NCBI GenBank assembly: GCA_022702705.1
Contig: CM040421.1
Location: forward strand, 73,836,121 to 73,900,120
Direction of reading: 5' to 3'
Source: Papilionanthe hookeriana x Papilionanthe teres
Taxonomy: Eukaryota; Streptophyta; Magnoliopsida; Asparagales; Orchidaceae
Length of the DNA stretch: 64,000 bases
In this document: one piece after another, positions 1-10,856 of the stretch
How positions within the stretch are numbered: position 1 is the first letter of the stretch
How the letters are laid out: each line of letters opens with the position of its first letter
The notes under the pieces: generated by a model
The model's database searches: none
What the model saw: the letters and a program-made list of their open reading frames with translations, nothing else
What the model was told of the DNA's origin: nothing
Made by a program: the position numbers and the translations under genes

Positions 1-460
1 ACTGATTATTATCGAGAGTTTTCTTAGGTGATTCCCGTCGCTTAAGATGTAATTAACTATAGAGGCTTGCCCTTATAGGAATTTTAAGAACCTGAGTAAT
101 ATAAACCCCGTTAATGTTTTCATATTAAGCGGTGGAACTTGTCGGCTTATAAAATTGGTTTGCGGACCAAACGGATATCACAAATCTCATAGTTTATTTA
201 ATCGAGCCCCATCATAAGGCAGGTGTCTATTCTTCGGGATAGTATACACGGCTCATGATGCGATGCTCGTTTATATAAACTATTCTGGGATGTGAGATCG
301 GCTTGATTTCATAACTTAAAATTTTCAAATTTAAAATTATTTTCAAAATCAAATACTACTTTTTAAATTATTTATTTAAATTAAATTTAAAATTCGCCGA
401 CAACTTCTGTAGGCGACCCCTTTTAAAAAATACAACACTCAACCTAAAAATATGCCGACA
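1..460 (+). mobile_element. 3' end of the 5' LTR of a giant Tat-lineage retrotransposon
   Basis: This segment matches the last 460 bp of the complete LTR at 27933-35376 and of the nested LTRs at 12480-19888 (+) and 3485-10851 (-). It ends GCCGACA and is followed after 5 bp by a primer-binding site, as expected for a 5' LTR. It shares variants with the 27933-35376 copy that the 12480-19888 copy lacks, for example CTCATAG and ATAAGGCAG near positions 187-225. It is therefore the partner of that 3' LTR. The first roughly 7 kb of this LTR lie left of the window. Confidence 0.88.
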
Positions 461-473
461 ACTTCTGGCGACT
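396..473 (+). repeat. Duplicated LTR-end / primer-site motif in U5
   Basis: The 13-mer GCCGACAACTTCT occurs at 396-408 and again at 454-466, where it spans the true LTR end and the start of the primer-binding site. Both copies are followed by GGCGAC, separated by 3 bp of extra sequence in the first copy. The copies are 58 bp apart. Diverged versions of the first copy are also present in the other three LTRs, so the duplication predates them. I infer that an older LTR end was displaced outward by about 58 bp. Confidence 0.7.
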
Positions 474-483
474 CGGCTGGGGA
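466..483 (+). other. Primer-binding site (PBS) of the Tat element
   Basis: The 18-mer TGGCGACTCGGCTGGGGA lies 5 bp after the LTR end (CA at 459-460). The TGG start is what is expected for pairing with the CCA end of a tRNA primer. Ogre/Tat elements are known to use a tRNA-Arg-type primer and this sequence is of that general kind, but I have not matched it to a particular tRNA. Confidence 0.8.
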
Positions 484-975
484 CAATTCCTCTCTCCATT
501 TTTAATCAGATACTTCTGCTTTCAAAAATCGGTAGTGTATCCATGTCCATAGTGGATCAAACTACCCTTCTTTCCGTTGGAATACTATGTTCATTTCTAC
601 CTTGAACGAGTATAGCAAACATTCTCTCGGATTTAGGAGCCACTGTTTAGACACCCCTAAACAGAGAGGTTCCGAGATCCTTTTACCTCATTTCTGAGAT
701 GGGGTAGACCCCCAATAGGTGTTAGTTTAGGAGTGATCCTTCGAGTCGAGAAGTCTTGCATAAGACTTTCTTTTCCTTTCCAACTCTGAATCAGATTCAT
801 TACCTTCTCTACACCTTTGAACATTCCGTTCTAAATAAACAAACCCTCTAATAAATGACTCTTTTAACAAATATACATGAACAAGAATGTGTTCGGATTA
901 TTTTCGATTCCTTTCTTTTCGTCCTGATGAGAAGAAGCATAACTCGGGACCGACAATCGAATCTACCCTGCAGAA
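484..975 (+). other. Untranslated leader with two perfect hairpins
   Basis: This is the region between the primer site and the first long ORF, with no convincing coding. It holds two perfect inverted repeats: CTGTTTAG/CTAAACAG at 643-664 (8-bp stem, 6-nt loop) and AAGTCTT/AAGACTT at 751-768 (7-bp stem, 4-nt loop). In LTR retrotransposons the leader usually carries dimerisation and packaging signals. Assigning these hairpins to that role is inference. Confidence 0.5.
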
Positions 976-1980
976 ATGGAAGCCCCAAAGCTGATTTTCT
1001 CCTTCACCAATGGACTGGACTTCGCCGTTTACAAGGATGAGCTGCCCGACAATGGGATCATCCGGTTTGGACAAGGATTCGAGAACACAAATGTCAAGAT
1101 CGCTGACGTTACCCTTTTCGCGCTGACAAACAAAGTATCTGAAACTGAGAGACCTTTGATCGAGTTCAACCTTAAGTCAACTCAAGAGTTTCCTCCCCAG
1201 CAAAGGGTTCCCGCTGAGTGGAATGCTACTGTCCAAAGGAGGACTGTTATCTCTACCCCCACTGGTCTAGTCGTCTCTGCACCTACCCCGGCTTCCGCCA
1301 AACTGAAGGGGAAGGAAGTTCAAATTTGTAACGAGCATGTTACCGTGGAGGGTACAGATTTCCGTGCAAGACCTTCTGTTTTTGAAATTGGGTCCAGCTC
1401 AAGGGTTCCACCACTAACACGGACTCGCAGAAGAAACAGAGGTAGGAAGATTGTCGTGAAGGCCGTAGCCGCCGAAGTCGCTTTCTTAGAAGAAATCCCT
1501 GAGTACACACCACTGCCTGAATACATACCATTGCCTGAATATACACCCCTATTGGAAGGAAGTAGATTCCATCCCCTTTCCGCCGCAGAGGATGAGGAAA
1601 ATGTTCGCAAGATTGCTCGCCGCGTTGCCTCAGCTCCGTATATTACAACGATAGCTCGTAAGAAAATGGCCGTAACTACGTCATTTCGCTCGACCGCAAA
1701 CTTTGATAGAGAAGTTAAGCAAAAAGGAAAGGTGCCCCGTATCGAAATTTTAAGAAGGATAGGGTGGGTGCTGACCAAATCCCGTCTTGGGCCGCGAGTA
1801 GAACCTGCTATCGTTGCAGAAAAGCCAAATAAGAGGATGAAAGCTAGTCCGCCTGTCGTTGTTTCAGGACTACAGATTAGGGAGGATACCACCTTCCAAC
1901 ATTTGGCTGACAGACCATCCGGTCCTAAACCTTCTGCTGCTAGAAGGATGGTATGGCGTCCCACTACTCTGGACAATTAA
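976..1980 (+). CDS. ORF1 upstream of gag in the Tat element (function unknown)
   Basis: This open frame of 334 codons is the longest unbroken one in the 5' half of the element. The product is basic in its C-terminal half. It has a short three-fold repeat based on LPEYTPLPEYIPL near residues 176-192 and no membrane segment that I can see. I do not recognise a domain. Its place between leader and gag matches the extra 5' ORF of Ogre-type Tat elements, but it could equally be the N-terminal part of one gag polyprotein split by a frameshift. A second frame opens at 1953 and overlaps its last 28 bp. Confidence 0.6.
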   Translation: MEAPKLIFSFTNGLDFAVYKDELPDNGIIRFGQGFENTNVKIADVTLFALTNKVSETERPLIEFNLKSTQEFPPQQRVPAEWNATVQRRTVISTPTGLVVSAPTPASAKLKGKEVQICNEHVTVEGTDFRARPSVFEIGSSSRVPPLTRTRRRNRGRKIVVKAVAAEVAFLEEIPEYTPLPEYIPLPEYTPLLEGSRFHPLSAAEDEENVRKIARRVASAPYITTIARKKMAVTTSFRSTANFDREVKQKGKVPRIEILRRIGWVLTKSRLGPRVEPAIVAEKPNKRMKASPPVVVSGLQIREDTTFQHLADRPSGPKPSAARRMVWRPTTLDN

Positions 1981-2345
1981 GATTAAAACAACAACTCGAG
2001 AAGGAAAGTCTCATCGAGAGACTTGAATCCGAAGAAAGTGCTACTGCAGTAAAGGAGACTCATGAGATGGAAACCCGACAGTTATCACATGACAACTGCA
2101 AGGATGTACAGAAAAGACCTCTAGAAGATGCTATGGAAAAGTTAAGGACTGATATTTGACGATTAGCAAGGGAGAAAGAAGAGAAATTCGGAGATGAAAT
2201 TGACTCGTCAGAGTTCATGGATGATGAGTATGCAAAAATTAACATGGTTGAAACACGAGCTTCGTCAGCTTCACAAGGTGCCCTCGCAACGCGCAGAAGA
2301 GAGGAACCGAAAGTAATGAGGAGGCAGCCTTCAAGAGAAAGATGA
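1953..2345 (+). pseudogene. gag N-terminal region, charged and coiled-coil-like
   Basis: This stretch is rich in Glu, Lys and Arg with heptad-like Leu spacing (KQQLEKESLIERLESEE). It is open from 1953 to 2159, ends at a TGA, and resumes in the same frame for about 60 codons before another stop. Such a charged segment normally precedes the capsid domain in Tat-lineage gag. The breaks show that it is no longer translated as one piece. Confidence 0.5.
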
Positions 2346-3484
2346 TACGATCGCCCAAATGGCAAAAAGGATGGAAGAAATGGCTGTAGCCCTAGCCACT
2401 CTCCAGAGTCATGTTCAACCGCAAAGAGAAACACCCCCAGAAGTCATTCACATTGTAGATGGAGGAAAGGAGATTACATCCGTCAACGGGGATGATCAAT
2501 TAAAGAAGGATGCAACACAAAGCATGATTCCGTAAAAGGATATCAAGAGCTTGGTGGAACAGCAGGTGCGAGAAGCCTTGGCACAATCAAAGAGCGGGAC
2601 ATCCATTCAGACGGGTAGACCTTACCCCGAAGAATTCGATGCTGTCCAATATCCGAAAGGCTTCGTACCACCTCTGTTCAAGACCTTTGATGGAACCGGA
2701 AACCCTCGGCAACATGTTGCACATTTTCGTGCCGCTTGTTGCAATGCCGGCGGAAGTGATGCTTTACTCTTCCGACAATTTGTCGCAGCTCCGTCGTGGA
2801 TCGCCTTTGATTGGTATGCGGAATTACCGAATGGTTCGGTGAAGACATTTTCGGAATTAGAGAACCTCTTCATCAAGCGATTTGCCGGAGCTCAAGCACC
2901 ACATCACTATAGGTGATTTAGTGGTAGAGAAGCGTAAGCCGAACGAAACTTTGGTAGACTACATACTTCGATGGAGGAACCTAAGTATGAAGTGTGAGCC
3001 ACGACTTACAAGAACAAAGATGCAATCGGCATTTTACTTAAGAGCATTCATGGCCCGATAAGCACTTCTCCTCAAGGGATTTACTATTAAGACTTTCGAG
3101 AAGTGGTTAAGCAAGGCCGAAAGCCTCGCAAGAGGAGGCAAAGCAATTAAGTTTCACCGACAAAACAGACAAACGAAGCCCGTGAAAACTTTTGAAAAGA
3201 AGTCCCGGATCGTTGCAAGCAGTCGACAAAGGCAAGCAACCGATACAAATATCGTCGAACGGCCGCGAAGAACCTCAACGAATTACCAAGCAACCCCGAC
3301 CCAACTATCAGCCATCTCAACAAGTATGAACAACCGCCTCGTCCGCAACGTACGTAAAGGGAGCTTCGAGCGGGGAGTATCCGTTCAAGAATGAGGCAAT
3401 GGCCGAAAATGTTCCGCAGTTTGATGAAGACTCCAGATTTCCAACTACCAGAACCTAAGAGACCAGAAGAAGTCGACAAGAAAG
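2341..3484 (+). pseudogene. gag: gag capsid region (Retrotrans_gag), interrupted
   Basis: Gag forms the virus-like particle in which reverse transcription takes place. From about 2341 one frame runs through a charged segment, a TAA at 2533-2535, and then a 121-codon segment (2551-2916). That segment has the retrotransposon gag hallmarks FKTFDGTGNP, HVAHFRAAC, IAFDWYAELPNGSV and FSELENLFIKRF. After a stop at 2914 the homology continues in other frames (NETLVDYILRWRNLSMKCE) to 3484, where a reversed solo LTR of the same family splits the gene. The remainder resumes at 10857. At least three stops or frameshifts are present. Confidence 0.82.
3480..3484. other. Left target-site duplication GAAAG
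   Basis: These five bases, GAAAG, immediately before the reversed LTR are repeated exactly right after it at 10852-10856. A 5-bp duplication is standard for Ty3/gypsy integration. Confidence 0.85.
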
Positions 3485-5577
3485 TGTCGGCATATTTTTA
3501 GGTTGAGTGTTGTATTTTTTTTTTAAAAGGGGTCGCCTACGTAGTTGTCGGCGAATTTTAAATTTAATTTAAATATAGATATAATTTAGAAAGTAGTATT
3601 TGATTTTGAAAATAATTTTAAATTTGAAGATTTTAAGATATGAAATCAAACCGATCTCACATCCCAAATAAGTTTATATAAACGAGCACCGCATCACAAA
3701 CCGTGTATCTATCCCTAAGGATAAACACACTCGCTTGATGGTGGGGCTCGGTTAAATAAACTAGAAGATTTGTGACATCCGTTTGGTCCGCGAACCAATT
3801 TTATAAGCCGACAAATTCCCCGCTTAATATGAAAACATTAAACAGTGGTTTATATTACCCGGTTCTTTAAAATTCCCTATAAGGGCAAGCCCCTATAGTT
3901 AATTACATCTTAAGTGACGGGAATCACCTAAGAAAACTCTCGATAATAATCAATAATTCTGCTCTCAAGAATTTCAAAGTTTAAGTTTTCAAAGAATTGA
4001 ATTTTTGAATCTCAATAGGGAATGGATCGAGTTTGGAACATTTTATTTCGGGAATTCAAAGGAAGAAAAGTAGGAGAAATTACGGATTCGAAGTGAACTT
4101 CGATAATCTCCCGACTATCCTATTGTTTGGCTTGGATTTAGGAAAGTCCTAATGTTTATTTAATGTTTTAATCTTGCCAATTTTAATTAATTAGGGCTTA
4201 TATTTATATGATAGAATCATACAAATAACACTGGAAGATATGAGGGTTTATGTCGTATCGGACGACTACCTCGGAATCCTAAGACCGATTAGGGCTTAAT
4301 TTGCAATGCAAATGCCTAACGAAGAGTCGAGGATTTATGTTGCACTAGGAAAACTACCTCGAAGTCCTATGGCTTTGTTGTTTAATTCTAGGGAAGTTTT
4401 GTCGAAGTAGGTTCAAGTTTTGCCGACGACGATGGTCGTGCCGCCCACCATGCTCCGAGCTCCTCGTTGTTGCAGAGGTTTAGTTTTAGAAATCATAAAT
4501 CGTGAGATGAGAAAAGTGTTTGGTTTAGAGAAGTCTTAATTTCCAAGTGTTTTTTTGTGTTTTGATTAAAACAAATCTTAAAGTTGATTATAACAACACC
4601 TGCTAAGATCCCACGGTTCCATCCTTCCGCATCATTATTTTTATCGGATTCACTTAGTCCGGATGAATTTGCTAAACTCAACCGAATGAGTTCCACACTT
4701 TCATTTAGACCGTGGGAAATCCCGTTAGCAACACGTAGGTTACATCATCCGAGGTATTCCCGATCATCCAACAGACGTTTTAATTCAGTTGTAATTGTAG
4801 TTTTGTGTTCTCGTTGGTGATTAAATTTCGAGTTGTCTTATATTTTGAAATGTCGTGGAGGTGAATTTTATCTTGTAGTGTCTTTTAATTTAGTTATGGG
4901 TTTCGGCTTTGGTTTCGTCCTAAAGGTGTAGGTTTTCATACAATCGTTGTTTATCATGCAAGAAAAATAAGTGCGATGCGATTAAATAAATTACCGTAAA
5001 GTAAATCGCAATAAAATAAAAGCGTACTCCGAGGGTCTTCCCGTCATCCCAAGCCGCACTTAAAACACAGTTAGAATATTTAAGCAAGTTCCTAGGTAAA
5101 GCTAAGGTAAGGGTTATGGTTTTCTACCAAATTCCTAATCCTATAGCTAGTCATTTCTACGACGTCTGAGTTCCTTGTGTTTTTGGTTCGAAGACGATTT
5201 TCTTCATCAAAGAACAATTAAGTTCAATTGTTCTTATAAATATCCTATCATATCGAGGAAGTGCTTAAGAAGAATCCTAAACATCTTTTCAATATTTCTA
5301 GGATTGTTTTAAGTCCAAGATGAATTTAATTATGTAAATGAATCGATCGTCCGAGGTTTTCAAGTTTTGTTAACTTGCTCAGTGAACTAGGATATTTGAA
5401 TGTCCTATAAGTGAAGTAACATTTCATTTAATATTCTGTTTAGGAGTTATGATAACTAAAGCTTTTGAGGGTAAATTGGTGTTCAAATTGTTTGTGATTT
5501 AGCTTAATTTCAATCGAAGGGTTTAAATTTGGAATAGTGTTCAAGTTATTTTAAGCTTATTTCTTTATGTCTTAAAG

Positions 5578-5865
5578 TGATGTTATTTAATTCAACTTAA
5601 TTCAATTTAATTTAATTTAATTTAATTTAATTTAATTCAATTTAATTCAATTTAGTTTGATTTGATGTTACATTGAATTAATTTGATTTAATTTAATTAA
5701 TTTTTTTTTTAATTTGATTTAATTTAATTTAATTTAATTTTTAATTTAATTTAATTTAATTTAATTTTTAATTTAATTTAATTTAATTTAATTTAATTTT
5801 AATTTAATTTAATTTTTAATTTGATTTAATTATTTTAATTTAATTTTTTTACATTTTAATTTTAA
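5578..5865 (-). repeat. AT pentamer microsatellite in the reversed LTR
   Basis: Imperfect tandem TTTAA/TTAAA pentamers with interspersed variants. The same tract lies at the matching position in each LTR copy and differs in length and purity. Confidence 0.85.
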
Positions 5866-8469
5866 TTAAAATTTTAAAAGAGTTCAATAATTTAATTTTA
5901 GTTTAATGATTAAGTCTTTTAATATTTTAAATTTGAATTATCATTTTAATTAGGAATTAAACACTAATGAAATGATTAATTTAGGGATTTTTTAAATTAA
6001 AGAATAAATCTCTTCCTAATAATATCCCTATTTTAATAATTCCAATTTTATTATTCTTCCAAATTTAATCAATTATTTAATTAAAGTTTAACCATTTTAA
6101 ATTGCTTAATGGGTTTCTACCCTTCAATTATTAAATTTCAATCATCCAAATCAGATTAGGATCAAATATTTTACTTGTTAATTTTTTATTAAACCTAAAG
6201 TTTTAATTAAGGATTTTAAAAAAAATTAATTACCACTTTACCCTTTAAGCTTAATAATTTCATAACTCACTAAATTGAACTCAAATGAACTTGAAATTTT
6301 TATGTGACTTCACTCATATGTCAATAAAGACATGAGAGGAGAAAATGTGATTTTTCTGTATTTAATTTATTTATATAATTATTTTTGGTAGAAAATAGAG
6401 ATTTCCAAGGAAAATTTAATAACATGACCAAGGGAAAGTTTCTGTCCTTAAGAAAATTAGGGGACATTCCTAATGACCAGGGGACCACTTGGACCAATTT
6501 TGGTGATTTTTTGAATTATATTATTTTTATTATAAATATTTTAAGTTCTGGAGTGTTAATTAATTTAAAAATAAAATAAATGTTGAAAAATGAATTTTAT
6601 GTTTTTCAAAAATCTCTCTGATATCAAGGAAATCAGAGAAGCAAATTTTGCAATTTTCTGATTTTTCTATGATTTATTATAATTATTTTAGTGAAAATGC
6701 TAGAAAATACATTTTTTAATTTTAAAATTACCCTAGAGCTTTAAAAATTAATATCTCACCAAATAGGCCTAAGAAAAATATGGGGTTTGTTCCTAAGTGA
6801 TTAAAATTCAAAATGTGACATTTTGGTGAATTTTATTATTTTTGTGATTTTTATTATTTTTTAATTATTAAAAATATTAAAATAATATTAAAAATCAACT
6901 TTTTTAGAAAATTGAAATTTTAATTTTCTTAAATTCCCTGATATCAGAGAGGTTCCAAAACCAATTTGGTGAATTTTTGAAAGATATTTTGAAAGTTATG
7001 AATTTTTAAAGTTTAAAATGACTAAATTGCTTAATCAACCCAATTAATAGGGCTAACCAAGTCCAATCGACCTCAAATTTTTATGGTGGGTTCTTCTGAC
7101 CCTAAAGGTCAATGGAGAATTGATTTGAAGTCAATTTGATGTATGGTTAGCTCTAATTAATTAGAGACCTATTTTGAGTGTTTAAGCCAATTAGGGTTGT
7201 CTAAAATGAACTAACTCAAAACCTATTTTTCCTATGGTTCTCTGGTCATAAGGAACATCACCAAATTTTCCTAGAATTTATTTCACAACATGCTATTTAT
7301 TGGAATTAAAATACTCAAAACAGTGACATGAATTTGAAAAATCAATAACTCTTCATAGGATGACTCTCGACTTTGGAAAATTCAGTGGAATGTTCCCAAA
7401 TTCAGAGGCTTCAAAAGCCCTATGGTCTCATGCCATGGTGAATTGTGTACATGCATGAAGAATTAAATGTATGCAGAGAGTAAATAAATTATAAAAAATA
7501 AAATACTTGATAAAATTAAATGATTTCTTTTCCACATTATTCTCCTCTCGTTCACCGAGCAAGAGGGTATTTTTATTTTATTTTTCTCGATTTTCCTACA
7601 CAAAGTTATGAATTTTTAAAGTTTCGATATTTAATAAATACATTAAATACCCTATTTATCTACTTATCCACGCGGCGCCGCCGAAACATCGGCAGCTCCG
7701 AAGGGATACGTGTCGCGCCGTGATCGGGCGCCGCCATCCGAGTCGCCCGTCCCGGACCCGCGGTTCACGTATCATTCCCCGGTCCCGCGCAATCCGAACC
7801 GTCCGCTCGATACACGCGCGATCCAACGCGCCCTCGGTCATCGTCTACGACCGGTGCGATCCCGTGACCGTCAACCTTCTAACCCTAATTTCTCACTCGA
7901 TTCTCAACGGATTTTCGTGTTCTTATGCTTCTATGGATTCGTCTCGAAGAGACGAACACATCCATACGGTAAACATGCATTTAAATCGACTCAAATTAAA
8001 ATGAGAATCTCTCGGAAGCTCGGGAAGAAGAGGGAGTCCATACCTTTGCTCGCAGAAGTGAAGCTTCGATCCGAGAGTCGTGTCACCTTCGATCGGGTCC
8101 AAGCAAGCTCCAGCATGAAGTCTCCCGGTCCGGTGAATCGTCTAGGTATGAAAGTCGACCACAGCTCGATCACAAAGCTTGGAGTTCGGAACAACTCGGG
8201 TGGCCCGGAGATGGGGCTTTCAGTGGAAACTTCTTCTCTTGGTCCAGAGTGAAGGTGTAGGACCAATCAATTTGGGAATTGGCTCACCGCGAGGAGATGT
8301 CCCGGTTTTTAGGTGAAGTTCGAGCTCAAAATCGAGCTCACTCGGAGGGAATCGGGGCCGGAATTCAGTGGGGATCAAATGCTCTATGTGTGGAGAGTGA
8401 TCCGGAATGATTTTGCGCAGTTTCCTTAAGGTTAGGTTCAGCACCTCTCATGGCCGAGAGAGTGAGGGG

Positions 8470-8477
8470 TTTAAATA
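8470..8477 (-). promoter_or_regulatory. Candidate TATA box of the reversed LTR
   Basis: TATTTAAA on the - strand. It matches boxes in the other two full LTRs at the same place, about 2.37 kb from the LTR start, followed by a pyrimidine-rich stretch. If real, U3 is about 2.4 kb and R-U5 about 5 kb. Confidence 0.45.
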
Positions 8478-10851
8478 GGCATGGCTGGAGGCTCTCCCGT
8501 GGGTGTTGAGGGTCGGGATCAGCTCGCTCCCGGCATGTGAAGAACAGCCACAATGGCCACTCGGGGATGGGGTAGCTCGGCAGGTGAGAATTCCAAAGTT
8601 GGCTCACATGCGAGCTCTCGGCCATGGTGTTTTCCGGCGACCGGGTGGCCGGCCTGCAGGCAAGGGTCACCCTCGTGGTCGAGTGGGTCGTGGCCGGGTT
8701 TAGTGCGTATCAATCGGCCTTGCCATGTGTAAAGGAGATGGCTTGGAATGGAATGGGGAAGAGGCCATTTTGGCTAGGTTTGGGTCAACCCATCCTTTTG
8801 GGCTAGGTGCACCACCCAAGGTCTCGGTTTTGGGCCGAAAAGAGTCACTTGGGTCGACTGCCATGGAGTGGTGAAGTCTCCATCCATGGTGAGGTGGCTA
8901 AGCATGGTTTAGTGTGTGACATGCTTAAGGTAAAAAAGGGTTTAAGAAGGATTAGGAAAGGACCCCTCTTCTTGCCATAAATGGACTAATGACAAGTCAA
9001 AGCCCTCATGGCTTCATGTGGCTTCGAGAATGGCTTGTTCATGGCTCCATTTGGCTTGGGAAAAGGTTGACTTGTTTCATGAAAAGGGTTTTAGAAATAT
9101 TTGACATTTAGGGGGTAATTTGACATGTGGCTTGATTTGGAATGGTTTAATTGATGATTTTGAAACTTAGGGGTGATTTTGATCAAATGGAGGTTGAGGG
9201 GAAGTGTCATGTGGGCTTTAGGATGATTTGGGCTTTTGAATTTTGAAGGAAATGGGCTTTTAGGAAGGTTTAAGGGAAGTGGGCTTTTAAGTTTAAGCAT
9301 GTGTTCATAGATGAGAATTTTTGTAAAAGTTTGGGCCAAATAATTGTTGGTTTTGGTTTAGGGATGCTTCATGAATGGTTTGAAACAAATTTGAGGTGAT
9401 TTGGGTTTGAATTGGGTCGGATATGGGCCTTTTTGGTAAAGAGGCTAAGGTGGGCCAAAATGGGCTACCATGGGCCAAAGTTGGGCTAGAGTTGAAATTG
9501 ATGTAAAATTAATGTAGGGAAATGTTTATGGGAGTGTTTCAAAGAGGTTTTGGCTTTGGTTAGGTTTTGATTTTGGGATTTGGGCTCATTTGGGCTAGGT
9601 TTAGGTTTAGGCCAAAATTGGGCTTTTTGATTTTGGGGTTGAATTTGAGTGGGGTTTGGGTCTAAATTTTGGGCAAATCATGTTAGTGTTTTGTTTATGG
9701 GGATGTTAAGGAAGATTTAGAAAAGATTTGGGGTTAATTGGAGTTGAATTGGGTGAGTTTGGGTTAGGTTTGGGTCATAGGTCCAAATTGGGCTTTAAGG
9801 CCAAAAGTGAAATTGGATCCCAATGCCAATCAAATTGGGCTTGGATTTGGTCTAGATTGGTGTTGGGGATGTTGAATTGAAGTTTAGAATTGAATTGGAC
9901 CAGAATTTAGGTCAATTGGGTAGGTTAGGTTTGACATTGGGTTTGCTTTGGGTTAAAATGGGTCAAATTGGGGATTTTGATAAAAGTGGGGTAAATTGAC
10001 AAAATTGGCCCATGGTGTAGTTGAACAAAATGAAATTGCGAATATTTGGGATTTTCTGGAATTTTCTGGGAATTTTCTGAATTTTTGGATGTTTTGGCTA
10101 AGAGGGTATTTTGGGTATTTGGAGGGTATTGGGAGGTATTTTTGGAATTTTTGGTATTTTTGGTTATGGATGATCAGTTTGAGTGATGTGGAAATGTTTG
10201 GGAATTATTTTGGAGAATTTTGGGTGATTTGGAAATTTTTGAGAAATTTGGGCTATTCAGGGCTTTGGGTAGGTTGGCGGGTGTAGGGTCCCGGGGTCAA
10301 AAATTAAAAATTTGGAAAATGGAAGATTAGGTGAATGTAAGTGGAATAAAATCATTTTGGTTGAGCCATGAAGCCATATCAAGCCCACATGAGCCATGAA
10401 GGGACTCATTCGAGGCATTCACTATGTTGTTTCTAACCCTCTTGCCCAAGGGCTTAGGGGTTAAGGACCATCCATGTGAATCATCTACATGAGTCAGGAG
10501 GTCAAGTCGGGTATGGGTGTGTTTTAGGAGGTGTATGGAAGTGTAGTGTATGAGTGTAGTGTGTGTGTAAGTCAGCCCCTTCATCAGACCAGGCCACCCA
10601 GGGCAATCCTAAGGCCAAAGAGTCCTATAGGAACTCATCCTTTAAACTTCCATACTCGATTTCAACCCTCTAGGTGATTAGGGGTCTACAGTCAAGTTTG
10701 TGGAGTTTGCAGGGAGTTAAGAAGTGGTTTAAAATTCTAGATGGTGAATCCCAATTCTAGTCCTCTAAGATAGTCAAAGGAAAAGCCTAAGGCTAGATCC
10801 TAAGTACTAAAGAGAGAGGAAGAGAAGACCTCATCAAAAATGAGGTCAACA

Positions 10852-10856
10852 GAAAG
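10852..10856. other. Right target-site duplication GAAAG
   Basis: Exact copy of 3480-3484. Removing the LTR plus one copy brings the two halves of gag back into one reading frame. Confidence 0.85.

Larger units (their letters stand above)
3485..10851 (-). mobile_element. Solo LTR of the same Tat family, reversed, inside gag
   Basis: Read on the - strand it begins TGTTGACCTCAT and ends ATGCCGACA, the same termini as the LTRs at 12480-19888 and 27933-35376, and is 7367 bp long. It has a perfect GAAAG duplication and no internal region, so it is a solo LTR left by LTR-LTR recombination after insertion. It contains an AT-rich pentamer tract (5578-5865), a GC-rich block (about 7660-8880) and, on the - strand, a TATTTAAA box at 8470-8477. 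Frames of up to 180 codons in the GC-rich block show no recognisable domain and are not conserved between LTR copies, so I do not call them genes. Confidence 0.9.

Noticed and set aside
1320..1976. 218-codon frame on the - strand
   Set aside because: Antisense shadow of the ORF at 976-1980, with low-complexity Ser/Arg/Leu composition and no domain.
7710..8252. Open frames of 60-180 codons in the GC-rich block of the reversed giant LTR (also 14492-14902, 15073-15684, 30038-30622, 30794-31133 in other copies)
   Set aside because: Frames differ between the LTR copies, have no recognisable domain and follow from high GC content with few stop codons.
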